This document shows, piece after piece, positions 25,233 to 36,822 of a stretch of 64,000 nt of DNA; within the stretch, counting starts at the first letter, position 1; every line of letters starts with the position of its first letter. The stretch spans positions 10,868,841-10,932,840 of the forward strand of contig CM033116.1 of NCBI GenBank assembly GCA_019321725.1. The letters run 5' to 3'. A program made the translations under genes and the position numbers. Below the pieces are notes generated by a model. The model saw only the letters and a list, made by a program, of their open reading frames with translations, searched no databases and was not told the DNA's origin. This DNA is from Paulownia fortunei (lineage: Eukaryota > Streptophyta > Magnoliopsida > Lamiales > Paulowniaceae).

Positions 25233-25244
25233 TGGCGTTGTTAC
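25233..25244 (+). other. tRNA-Asp-type primer-binding site, interrupted (copy A)
   Basis: TGGCGTTGTTAC here continues after the solo LTR with CATGGA at 28305-28310. Together 13 of 18 positions match the complement of the plant tRNA-Asp 3' end (TGGCGCCGTTGCCGGGGA), the primer used by Athila-type elements. Four of the five mismatches are C-to-T or G-to-A. Confidence 0.65.
25240..25244. repeat. Target-site duplication of the solo LTR, left (GTTAC)
   Basis: GTTAC directly precedes the LTR and is repeated at 28300-28304. Confidence 0.9.
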
Positions 25245-27373
25245 TGTGATACTCGAACCTCTCACAACTCACTTGGCCAATGTGATTCATGCATTATATG
25301 CTACTTATATGCTAATTTACATTAACATTTACATGGCATCTTATATAGCATTCTTAATCGTTAGACCTCTAATGCTATCACATGATATAAGTGGTTGAGA
25401 TCTTATAACCTAATTAAGAAATTCTATATTTAAATAAGAAAAAGAATAGATTGGTCGATATATTGGATATTCATAGGCTATATGTTATAATTCTAGAAGT
25501 GTTAAAGGTGTTACTAGTAAGTTTATATGATTCGATTTAATTAGATCGAGGTATTTTAAAAGTATACATCCATGGATTAACATACTTGGGATATTGGACA
25601 TGATATAATATGATTTAAGTGTCATAATACAAGGTCTATATTTGCATATAATTTTAGAAATGCAAACTAAACAATCATTTAAGAATCGGATATCAATCGG
25701 TTTGGAGATCGAATGAACGGACATAGGAATTATCTATGGAATGAATGGTGACTAAGATAGGTTGCAACCAAATAAGGATATGTGAGACACACAAGATTAG
25801 GGCTGCAAGATAAGGGAGAAAATCAGATTATACCATTACATGCCACGTCAAGCTTTGTCACCTCATGCTTTCTTATTAGCTAACACCTCAAACCCTTCAC
25901 CCATGACCAGACCTTCATTTTAGCCGTTTTCATCTTCCAAACACACACATTAAGGTATCAAAGTGCTCCAAATTGATTCCAAGTTGAAATAAAAGCAAGA
26001 AAAGCAAAGGAGAAATGATTATCATCAAGTTTAACCTCAAGATCTGCATAGGTAACACTTATCTACGGTTTTGCCCTTGGTTTTTAGATTATTATGAATG
26101 GTTTTATTGTTTACTAAGCTTTCAATATCTCTTATAAAAGTTTTAGGAAGTTTTTAGTTAGACTTTGGTGCACAAAGAAAAGGTTTTTGATGACAAACAC
26201 TTAATAGAAAATACTTGTGGCAGAAACTGTCACCTTACTATTTTCTTGTGTTTTAGGCTTCAAAAGTATATGGTATGTTGAATAAAACCTTTAATTATCA
26301 TCATATACATGTTTATATATGGGTTAAGAGTATTGGAATAAATTTTCATTGGTTAGAAATTGAAATAGGGCATGATATTGAAGATATGCTCAAAACTATC
26401 ACCATCAAATTGCAGATTCTGTCCTATGTGAAGTGGACTAGTTTTACAGTATTAAATCCATTATTTTTGAAACGTATATGACCTTGTTTTCTCTTTTTAT
26501 ATGTTATATAAGTGTGGTGAAAATTTTGGAGTGATTGAATATACTTAAGGATGCCAAAACTATTAATGTCATGAAGTGCGTAAAACTGTCACGGTAGGAA
26601 AAATCTGTTTCAGTATGCTGTGAAAGGAGCTGAACTTGGGAAGCTATATCTATGAGTTTTAGCCATTCTATGACATGGTTACATTTTTCTTGATGTTAGA
26701 TAAGTGTGATAAAAATTGTGGAGTGAATGAATATGTCTAAGGGTGTCAAAATCATCATACAAATTAATGTGACAGCAAGAAAATGTGAAGTGGTGAATCT
26801 GTCCCATTTGGTTCATTAACATGTTCCAGCATAGATGTGGTTCATTTGATCCCTAAAATTTAGGGAAATATTGTAAGAGTTATAATACATCAATTAAGTG
26901 AGGTTAGTATACATTTAAGATGTGGAACAAAGGTATATAGAAGGTTGTATTCGGTTATAGTTTCTAAGTGGTAAGGTTGTTTAGTTAAATTGAGATTCAA
27001 GATCTTTATACTACATTAGGTATAATGAACTTGTTAATTGAGGATGGTGATTGATATGTCGTATTTTTACAGATTGTTTCATATCTAGGGTTGGGGAGTA
27101 ATACTTAACAAACCTAGAAGTAATACACAATCGATCAAAGGTAAGTAAATATTCATTTGCAACTACAATGCATAGATATAGTAGATGTGTGAATTAAATG
27201 TAATATCATAAATCATATGTGCATAGTAGAGGGCTCTCCATTGAGCATACATACATGGGCATTGTCATTGGCATGTGCATGCATCATATACAAGCATTGT
27301 GATAAATCTTGCATTGCACGACATGATTTTGAGAAAGAAAAATATTTTACTGACCACTACTAATGCACCGAAG

Positions 27374-27462
27374 CATGCATGGATTTGCATGGTTGTATGC
27401 ATGGATTTGCAGGTTTGTGTGCATGAATTTGCATGTGTACGAGTGTGCATGGATTTGCATGC
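27374..27462 (+). repeat. Imperfect GCATGGATTTGCA repeats
   Basis: Four to five imperfect repeats of 'gcatg(g/a)atttgca', separated by 10-20 bases, inside the solo LTR; repeated in copy B at 52364-52452. Confidence 0.75.
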
Positions 27463-28004
27463 TTTTATAATTATTGGCCATTAGATTATGGCGATGTATA
27501 GAGCTATTTTCCGGTACATGGGATAGTAGCATTGGTCAGAGACCCAAGAAAGAAATGATTTTGAGAGAAATATTTTGATGCATGGAATTGCATTGTAAGC
27601 ATAGTATTTTGAGATGCATGACTTGATATTGTAGATTATTCTTTGAGATGCATAATCTTTACTTGCTGAGCGTTAGCTCATATAGTTTATGCATTGTATG
27701 TGAGTCTGGTGATACTTGATACCATGGACTTGTTGGGCAAGCTGTTGGGGTTCCTACAGGTTTTGAGGATCAGTGTACATGGATGACGACCTGTTGGGTT
27801 GTGTTGCGGGCATATTCTAATTTTAACATTCATTATTATTATGTAAATTACTGACTATATATAAAGGGCTACAAGATGCAAAATGTTCTTACTTCTTCCG
27901 AAAGTAAAGGCTATTATTTTTATTTTTGAGTATCTCGTATTATAACTTTTGGATGTCGTGTTTTATATAACTCTTGAAATTTGATAGTAAATCAGCCTGA
28001 GAAT

Positions 28005-28226
28005 AGTGTGATTGTGATATGTGTTGTGTTTTTATATAAATGGTTATATGTGTGAAAACACTATTTCTCAAAGTGCTATATTTGACCAAAATAAATATAT
28101 ATATATATACACACAAGTGTGATTGTGATGGGTGTTGTGTTTTTATATAAATGGTTATATGTGTGAAAATACTATTTCTCAAAGTGCTATATTTGATAAA
28201 AATAAATATATATATATATACACACA
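28005..28226 (+). repeat. 111-bp tandem duplication with TA/CA runs (copy A)
   Basis: Unit 1 is 28005-28115 and unit 2 is 28116-28226; both start 'agtgtgattgtgat' and end in (TA)n followed by CACACA, with only a few differences. Replication slippage or unequal exchange within the LTR. Confidence 0.9.
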
Positions 28227-28299
28227 TGCACACACATTTGCTACATTGCCAAAATTATTGCTATACCAATATCTATATTTAGTGTTGGGGGGTGTTACA

Positions 28300-28304
28300 G
28301 TTAC
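28300..28304. repeat. Target-site duplication of the solo LTR, right (GTTAC)
   Basis: Repeats 25240-25244 exactly. Confidence 0.9.
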
Positions 28305-28400
28305 CATGGAGTATGCTATTGCAATATTGAAGTTGATTCATCTAGTTATAGTTTAACCTCTTTATTTTCTTTATTTTTTTTATTCTCTTCCAGTTTATTT
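28305..28400 (+). mobile_element. Athila-like leader remnant after the PBS (copy A)
   Basis: Starts with the rest of the interrupted PBS (CATGGA) and continues as the T-rich 'cctctttattttctttatttt' type leader that follows the PBS in such elements. Confidence 0.5.
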
Positions 28401-28468
28401 TTGATGCAAGTATGTTAAAATCTTAATTTTTGTTACGTTTAGGGTCCCATGGTTATGCGAACCCAATA
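28401..28468 (+). mobile_element. Tail of copia 5' LTR (copy A)
   Basis: Resembles the last ~60 bases of the 3' LTR (35998-36058): 'ttgatgca.gtatgttaaaat' through 'ggttatg.gaacccaa'. The rest of this 5' LTR is missing. Confidence 0.65.
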
Positions 28469-28469
28469 G

Positions 28470-28481
28470 TAATATCAAAAC
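28470..28481 (+). other. Copia primer-binding site, decayed (copy A)
   Basis: TAATATCAAAAC against TGGTATCAGAGC: all four differences are G-to-A. Confidence 0.6.
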
Positions 28482-30165
28482 ACAGGTTACTGCATAATTG
28501 ATACCCATCACTTTAATTTTTATGAAAATTACGCATTTAATTGATACTTTATGTGCAATAGAATTGTTTATGTAATCTTTATATTTTGGATTTTTATTTT
28601 AAAAAGTAAAACTTTAAAATTGGTTGACAAAACAAATCTACGACTGGTACCACAGTGTGATTGGAATATTTCCAAGGCACTGTGCCACAGACTAGGCAGT
28701 GCTGCAACCCCAATAGGACTTTTTGTCCAAAAAGTTTGGTACCACGGTATGAGTTCCAGATGCTACTGGGCCTTGCACCCAGATTTGTTTTTTCTATTTT
28801 TCAAAATTTTAAAAATTCATTATGTAATTAAATTGTTAATTATGAATTAAATAAAATTATTTTATGAGGAAATTTGAAATTATTAATCCCGAACTTAGAA
28901 TCAGCACATAAAGGAATGGTAAATTTACTTGCTTTTAATTATCATGTCATAATTTTAGGTAAGCTTGTTGTGAATGGATGATCATGGAGCGATGTCCAAT
29001 GTGATTAGATTTATTTTATTTATAATATGGTTTTAATTAAAATGAGGCATGCGAGTCTCTTTCTCTTATTTTCTCTATGTAATTTCTATCTCCCTTCTAT
29101 ATACATCCCCTTGGATATGATTTAAGGTTTCTTATAAGATAGTAACTGTAATAAGTGTACACAGTTGGTGAGGTTTTTTTTTTGTATTTCTTGGCGGACA
29201 ATACAAGAAGAAGGACCATGATAGAAAAACGAGAATAGAAGGCCCATATATGCATGGGATGTATATATGTAATATATAGGAATAATATCATTTTGATTAT
29301 CACTCTAGACTGATCATTGATCCACTTTGGCTCGAGTGGAACACATAAGAATAAAAGGCCTATGATCATCCCTAGGTAGTATGTATGAGATGCATGCTAT
29401 GAATGTTTAATGTTTTTCTTTATAATTCCTATCTTGCTTGTGCTCATTATGATAGATAACCTTAAACAAGATAATCATAAGATGAGACCTTGCATGTAAA
29501 ACAAACAATGTGTTTCCTTCACTTGAATTAAAAATTCAAGTCTAAAACCATGGGTTTTAAACCTTGCAGATTTATATCAAATGTAAATGAGAAATATTGG
29601 GCTGGGCCTAATCATCCATGCTTTCCATCAAAAAATAATGACACGTGATAAACTGCTAAGCTTAGTGTATTGGCCATGAGTTGTGGGATGTGCTAAGGAA
29701 GGAAAGCAGTGATCACTACTTAGTATAGTGATGCTATGGAGTGGGGGATCTAAATGTTGGCTATGAGTTGTGGGACGTGTAGGGTTTCACTGACATGGAT
29801 GTTTTGATAGGTCATGTTTGACAATGATTACCATATGGGCTCATATTATTGGGGTGTATGGAAAGATGAAGTAAAATATCTTAAAGGTTACATAGTAATT
29901 GAATTGCTATTGTGTTGCTTACTTTTTGCTTTTGTTATAAGGGCTCATATTATTTGGGTGTATGACAAAGTTAATTGGACTTTAAGGCCACCAAAAAATT
30001 GAATTTCCAAAGTTCCATATCAATATGAAAAAATAAGACGCCTAAACCTGGTAATAAAATTTGAATAAAATAGAGTGAGATAATGGTGATAAAAGACCTT
30101 ATTGTAAATGTATGTTTGAATCAAAAGTTTGCTTATTTTCTGCTTTATATTATTTTCTAGAAATA
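28482..30165 (+). mobile_element. Copia leader (copy A)
   Basis: About 1.7 kb of AT-rich non-coding sequence between PBS and gag. A 90-residue hydrophobic frame (minus, 29097-29369) and a 62-residue frame (29814-30002) look incidental. Confidence 0.65.
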
Positions 30166-33100
30166 ATGGCTAAAAATCCATTTACATCCATCTTGGATAC
30201 CAACAAACTCACTAGTCCTAATTTTGTTAATTAACTGAGGAACCTTTAGATTCTCTTGCAATTTGAAAATAAGTCTTACATTCTCGATGTTGTGCCACCA
30301 TCGAAATCTCTAGTGGATACCACTGAAGAGAAGATTGCTGAACATCATAAATAAGTTAATGATGATGTGAAAGCTATGTGCTACATGTTAGCATCTATGT
30401 CGAATGAACTTCAGAGATAGCAAAAGGGTATGGCACATGCTACCAATATTTCGCTTCACATATAAGAGTTGTATGGTGAACATAAGAGGCAAGTAAGGTA
30501 CTTTATCTCAAAGGAACTTTTCAGATGCCGTATGGCTGAGGGCTCTTTAGTTCAGTGAACATGGACTGAAGATGATAGACCTCATTGAAAGGCTTGAATC
30601 CTTAAGTCATTATGGACAATGAACTCTACTTAGATCTAGTTTCTAGTCTCTGCCTGATTGATTTGACTCATTTTTAGTTAACTTCAATATGCACTAGATG
30701 GAGACTAGTCTTTCTAAGCTTGTTAATATGTTGAAGACGACTGAATCCACCATGAAAAATGACAAGTTATCACGCTTATTAGACCTTCATCCCAATGAAA
30801 GACTACCATGTCTAAGAAAGGGAAGGGGAAACGTTCCTCTAAGAAGAATAAAATGTTGAAGATAGATGGTAGGGTTAAAAGGGGTCCCAAAGCCAATGAT
30901 AAATGCCACTATTGCGGTAAGTCGGGGTATTAGAGGAGGAACTATAAGGAGTACCTTGCGTCTCACTACAAAGGATTTTGTATGTTCTTTGTTGAAGTTA
31001 ACCTTTTGGTTATTGATGCTTCTTGAGTATTAAATACTGGTCATGGATCTCATCTATGCAATAACTTACAGGTGATGACAAGAAGCAATGAGCTGAGTGA
31101 AGGAGAGACAACCTTTTGATTGGGGAATGGAGTAAAAGTTGTCGCTTTAGCTACAGGGATTATCCACTTAGCATTAGGGAATGAAATAGAATAGTTTTAA
31201 ATAATTGTATTTACATTCCCAGTTAATAAAGAACATTATCTCTATTCCTATTTTGGATGGAGAAGATATTAGTTTTCTAATAAAAGATGGAAGTTGTTCA
31301 TTTTACCTTGATTCTCTTTATTATATGTGGGAATGTTGACAAATGATTTATATACTATTCAACCCCAAAATTCTATCTTAATATTTAGTAAAGTAACAAA
31401 TGAAAATTTGATAATCAAACCTCGACATACATGTGGGATGCTAGATTAGGTTATATCTCTAACAAGAGAGTTCATGAGATGGCATAACTTCTTGACCTTA
31501 TAGATAAGGAAAAAATGCCAACATAAGTCTTGCTTTAAAGGAAAGATGACCAAATCACCATTACTGGACAAGTTGAGTGAGCCACTGACAGACTAGATTT
31601 GATCCACTTAGATATATGTGGACCACTAAGTGTTAGAAGCCTTTGAAAAGTTTAAATAATTCAGGCATGAGGTAGAGAAGCAAAACGAATGAAGTGTTAA
31701 GATTTTTCAATATGATCGAGGAGAATACTTGAGCAGTGAGTCCATTGATTATCTAAGAGAGAAAAGATTTTCTCCCAATAGACTCCATCTAGAACACCTC
31801 AACTCAATAGGATAGCTGAGCGAAGGAATCGAACCTTGCTTGACAAGGTTCGATCCATGATGAGTTTCACTAAGCTTTCTTCTTCATTCTGGGGCTATAC
31901 CCTAGAAACAGTAGCATTCTTACTCAATTGAGTACCTTCAAAGTTGGTGCCCAAAGTACCATAAGAGATGTGGTATGGCAAAACCACCTCTTATAAATAC
32001 CTTAGGGTATGGGGGTGCCCTACTTATATAAAGCAGCAAGTGGGAGATAAGTTGGATACGTGATCCATCTTATGTAAGTTTTTAGGGTACCCATAGAAAT
32101 ACATTTGGTACTACTTCTATGATGCCTCCGAACAAAATGTGTTTGTTTCAAGGATTTCCACCTTCGTAGAAAATGATTTTCAATTGGATAGAAAGGGCGA
32201 GGTCATGGAACTTGAAGAAATTCAATAGCCACAAACACTTCCACAACAGGTAGTAGTGACTGAACCCTTATTCTAACACTTCAAGTACACAACCTCTAAA
32301 GAGATCTGTAAGAATCTTAAGGCAGCTTGAAAGGTAAGACCTTTTGTTAGAGAACAACTAGGAGGATTTTTTTTGGATACCGATACAAGGAGATATGAGA
32401 TGTGATGTTTAACATCAATTTGAGAAATTAGCAAGAAGCCATGCAGTTCAAATTAAACTCCATGTACTCCAACAAGGTTTAGACCTTGGTGGACCCACCA
32501 GAGGGAATTGTTCTCATTAGATATAAATGGGTCTACAAATAAAATATGGGAATATATGGAGAGGTTGTGACCTGTATTGCTAAACTGGTGGCAAAGGGTT
32601 ATACTCAGAAGTAAGGAATTGATTATGAGGAAATCTTCTCAACAGTTCGATGCTTAAATCCATTTGCATATTATTAGCCATATCAACATATTATGACTAC
32701 GAGCTATGGCAAATGGATGTGAAATGGAAACATTGAAGAAGAGATCTATATGAAGCAGTTAGAGGGTTTCAAGTTCAAAGAGAGTGAGCAAAAGGTTTAA
32801 AAACTCTAGAGATCAATTTATGGACACAAATAATTATCCCAAAGTTGGAACAACTGATTCGACAAGGCAATCAAATTGTTTGGTTTCCTGAAGAATATGG
32901 ATAAGCCATGTGTGTACAAAAAGGTTAGTGGGAGCGGGGTGACATTTTTTGTTTTATACTTTGATGATATTCTACTAATTAGGAATGACGTAGGAATATT
33001 GTATTTAACGAAGGTATGATTGTCCACATAGTTTTCCAAGAAAGATTTAGGATAAGCATCATTTGTATTAAGGATCAATATCTTTAGAGATAGACTTAGA

Positions 33101-33923
33101 AAGTTGAAAGGACTATCCTAGTAAATGAATATAGACAAAGTGCTAAAGGGGTTCAGCATAGAAGAATCCAAGAGAGGATACCTACCGATGAGTTATGGAA
33201 TTTATCTTTCAAAGTCCATGTCCCCAATGACTCTAGAGCAAAGAGAAAAGATGGCTTATGTACCTTATGCATCTGCCATAGAAAGCATTATGTTTACAAT
33301 GATATATGCAAGGCCTAATGTTATGTATGCTCAGAGTGTCACGAGTAGATATCAGTCCAATCCTGGTAAGCAACTCTAGATTGCTGTAAAGAGCATCCTG
33401 AAGTACTTATGAAAAACTAAGGATGTGTTCTAATTTATGGCAATGGAGAGTTGAAACTGGAATGTTATATTAATTCAACTTTTCAGTCCGATATCGACAA
33501 TTACAAGTCAATGCCCATATTTATATTCATCTTGAACAATCATATGGCAAGCTGGAAGAGTTCAAAGTAAGAGACGACTGTGGATTCTACCACCGAGGCT
33601 GAATATATTGTAATATGTGATGTTGCAAAAAAAGTTGTTTGGAAGCAGAACTTCATCCAAAAGTTGGTGTAGTTCAGGCGATTGTTGATCCAATACCTGT
33701 GTATTGCAATAACAACAAGGCTATGGCGCAAGCAAAGGGGCCAAGCTCTTATCAAATATCCAAGAACATCATGAAGAGATAATATTTGATTCAAGAAATC
33801 ATTGGTAGAGGTGACATTAAAGTGGAAAAGGTCGCCTCAGCAGAAAATATAGCAAACCCACTGAACAAACCCCTAGCACAAGGAGTGTTTGATGGACATC
33901 TTGAGATGATGGGCCTTAAGTAG
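30166..33923 (+). pseudogene. Copia gag-pol, full length but heavily decayed (copy A)
   Basis: Starts ATG at 30166 (MAKNPFTSILDTNK, PNFVN) and ends with MMGLK and a stop at 33921-33923. In order: gag; a zinc knuckle reading CHYCGKSGY with its distal His/Cys positions changed (about 30913-30960); protease with NTG instead of DTG (about 31030); gag-pre-integrase (KGKMTKSPL, about 31537); integrase pieces (YLREKRFSPN); RT with FVLYFDDILLI in place of YVDD (about 32940-32970); a frame open at 33125-33379 (VLKGFSIEESKRG, VPYASAIES, VTSRYQSNPG); RNase H with TEAEYIVICDVAKK (33590-33630) and NPLNKPL. There are dozens of stops and several frameshifts. Domain order protease-integrase-RT-RNase H is diagnostic of Ty1/copia. 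Inactive. Confidence 0.92.
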
Positions 33924-33940
33924 AAAGATAATTAGCTCTA

Positions 33941-33955
33941 GGAGAAGTGGAAGAT
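33941..33955 (+). other. Polypurine tract (copy A)
   Basis: GGAGAAGTGGAAGAT immediately before the 3' LTR. Confidence 0.75.
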
Positions 33956-36058
33956 TGTTAGAGTAGTACCAGATGAGCTAATTACTGGTCTCTATTATAC
34001 TCTTGTAATAGACTATCTTTTTTTATTAACATTAATAAAAGGCAATCTTCATCTTAAATTTGTGTTATTAGAATTAGATGAAGTACCTACATCACATATG
34101 ACAACGCGGAATGGTAGAACATAGGATGGCAATCATGGAATATTCCTCTATAGTCATGATCTTAAATTAGTTCCAAATTGAGGGATTTTTTAGATTGGAC
34201 ATTGATTAGCCCATTTGAGACTTGCACATATGATGTATGTTCGAAAGGAGGGTGACTCATCCCATAGACACAATGTTATGACACTAGTACATATATGTGG
34301 GTGCTTGTTGGAAAACAAAAACCCTACTAGAAATTTCCTAGGAAATATGATTTTTGAATGGGAAGTTTCCAATCTTTACAATAGTACATGATATAGCCCT
34401 TTGACTTGAGGCACCATTGTAATCTCATTCTCGACATGATACACTTTGAATTATTCTTTGATTGCATGGAAATCATAAAGGGGGTATTTTGGGTGCATCA
34501 TCTACGTTTATGGAGACTAATGAGTGGCCAACAAAGATACGTGAATTTCCAATGATTTTTCTTTGCTTGATTCGGAAATCCATGGCCATGGTTGGGATGA
34601 GTAATTACGAAATGAGTTTCCTAATTAGCATCAATGAATCAAAATACTAGGAATGTTTTCATAAATTGAGCTATTAGGGTTTCGACTAATAATCTACACC
34701 CTACGCTCAATCAGGAGATTAGTTGACATAAGGATCAAACTTTTACGGTATTTATAATTGGAAGGGTTCGCCACCTTCACCTATGTTTAGATCTTCATGG
34801 CAAGTTGCTAGACGCTAACCATGATTTGTGAGGTTAATTGAATTAATGGGTTAATTCCAAGATAATTAATGAATTTAATTAGTTAATCAATAATGATTAA
34901 ATTAATTATTCGACCAAGTCACAAGAGTTGTGAGCATACTACTAGCATATGGTTGAACATAGGGTCACATACTAACTGAGAGAAGCTCATTTCTTATTTA
35001 AATAGTTAATCCAACAGTTGGATTATATTTAATTAATATGATTAATTAAATAGAATTTAATTAATTCAAGTGTTGAATTAATTTAATTAATTAATTAAAT
35101 TAATTCATTAACCCAACTGGATTAGGTTGCCCATCAAGGGAAAAGTGATTAATTATTTGGAATAATTAATTGTTATGAGCCTTTATAATTCATTGGATAA
35201 ATTAATTTAATTGGTTAAATCAATTAAATTAGGTTCGATTATTTTTGGACCAGGGCCTATTGGGTAAGCCCATGAGGAATTTAATTAAGAATTAAATTTC
35301 AAGAACGACAAGGTTATCAAGTCTTAGATTTTAATGAAAGACTTACCATAAGTCTTTAATTTAGAATCAAAGACGTATCTTATGCCTTTAATTTATAATT
35401 AAAGTCTTGCTATATTTATCCAAGTAGCACTTGGAAAGAGAATGAAAGACTAACCTTTTTGAATCTAAGTTGTACTGGAATACTGCCATATGATGGAAGA
35501 TAGAGGAGCTATAAAAGCCCCCATTCCATATGGCTGAAAATTGCTAAAAATCTTCTAGCGAAAATTTGGCCATCTCTTGCACCCTCAAGGACGAGAAAAT
35601 CATTTTCTTCTCCTAGGCATTTGATTAAGCCTTCTTTCATCTTGTTGAATTAAGAGTTGATCAAGTACCCAAAGTAAATAGTGATTTACATTTGTTCCAA
35701 AACCACACATATACTTAGATATGAATCAAATTCTAGACTAGTAGCATACGTTGAAATGCGAGTGGGTATCTGAGGCATGGGTACTACTCAGAGGAACAAT
35801 GCAGGGGGATCTTAGCAAATTCAACCCTGCACGAAATTTAGAGATTAACGATTTTCTAAAAAGGTTTCAGATTGTTATTCGATAAACTAAATTCAGGTAT
35901 AATTTATTTAACCTTTAAATTTATTTAAGGCATCAATTTATTTTTATTTATGTGTAACCGATCCAATCGCTACAAACCCAGGACACCTAATTTTATATTT
36001 GATGCATGTATGTTAAAATTTTAAATTTTATTGCGTTCTTGGTTATGTGAGCCCAACA
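33956..36058 (+). mobile_element. Copia 3' LTR, 2103 bp (copy A)
   Basis: TGTTAGAGTAGTACC to GTGAGCCCAACA, with the polypurine tract at its left edge. Contains the TTAATTAA-rich core at 35030-35110. Position 34515-34522 (GACTAATG) is the empty site of copy B's hAT-like insertion. Confidence 0.88.
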
Positions 36059-36822
36059 TAACATTGGATGACAAGTAAAGCATAAACACTTACCTGGGCC
36101 AAGTTCTTACTGCTATGACTCGGCATATGGCTGAGACGAGCAACATCCTCATCGCTGATCATGCACCTAGTCTTAGTAAAACCTAAGGTAGCATCTGAGG
36201 TATCCTAATAAGACTGGATACCTCCTTGCTTATTAATGCAAAATGAGAATAATCCTTTACCAAAGTTATGTCATGGAGGAGACCTTTATGAGCTTTCCTT
36301 AGACTTCTTTCCCCAGGGTATAGCCGACGGAGAAGCTTTAGTATGACCACCATCTCTCCTCTCGCCAGTGCGGTAATGCGATCTCCGCTCTTCACCTGTT
36401 CATCGAATGATGGCACCAATTTCCATTGTTCTTCTATGAAGGAAGAAAGACATGCTTGGTGCTAGAAGCATGTGCCTTCTTGTGCACTAGAACTATGAGA
36501 AACATCTACCTTCTTTCCTCAAAATAGAAACAACCAACATGAGAAAACAAAAATGAAAATCATAGCAATTCAAGCTTCCATAAAGTATAACTAAAAATAT
36601 CTCTACTACCAGCGAAAACAAGAAACTGACATCAAAGAATTGATCAAACAACACAAAAGACGCACAACGCTTGAACTCCCTATAAGTCTTATAAGAAGGT
36701 TACAACATCGGAGAATCACTCTACCTTTGGGAAAAACCCCAACCCACATCTCTCATGTAAAAGAACTTTTCCTTCCAGGGACCCCAAGAGGAGTTGTTAC
36801 CCACCAAAAACCTGCACCTTAG
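36059..36822 (-). pseudogene. Unclassified relic, possibly a gypsy-type transposon protein (copy A)
   Basis: Minus strand. Near the right end (36730-36830) it reads LVGNNSSWGPWKEKFFYMRD and VGWGFSQR, which recalls the W..RFFF....WGF pattern of the plant 'putative gypsy type transposon' domain (PF04195), a gag-like region. Near the left end it reads MISDEDVARLSHMP. A 78-residue frame is open at 36183-36419 but belongs to a different phase. Stops interrupt every long reading. It is opposite in orientation to both neighbours. The assignment is tentative; it could be another gag-like relic. Confidence 0.35.

Larger units (their letters stand above)
24774..25244 (+). mobile_element. Athila-like LTR end and first part of its PBS (plus orientation, copy A)
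   Basis: A T-rich U5-like segment is followed by 'caccaaggttttggcg' and a tRNA-Asp-type PBS starting at 25233. The orientation is opposite to the LTR at 23650-24773; the switch is at about 24773. Confidence 0.55.
25245..28299 (+). mobile_element. Solo Ty3/gypsy LTR, 3055 bp (copy A)
   Basis: Begins TGTGATACTCGAACC and ends GGGGGGTGTTACA. It is the reverse-complement family member of the LTRs at 11263-14122 and 15885-18632. Perfect 5-bp duplications (GTTAC) flank it, so it is complete, and no internal sequence remains: the usual product of LTR-LTR recombination. It contains a 111-bp tandem duplication and a GCATGGATTTGCA-rich cluster. Confidence 0.93.

Noticed and set aside
27374..27462. CRISPR-like spaced short repeats
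   Set aside because: Repeats are short and imperfect, spacers irregular, and the context is a plant LTR.
27940..28233. 97-residue minus-strand frame with internal protein repeats
   Set aside because: Produced by the 111-bp tandem duplication and TA/CA runs.
28551..28850. 99-residue plus-strand frame in the copia leader (also 53541-53840)
   Set aside because: Non-coding leader, no recognisable domain, composition like its surroundings.
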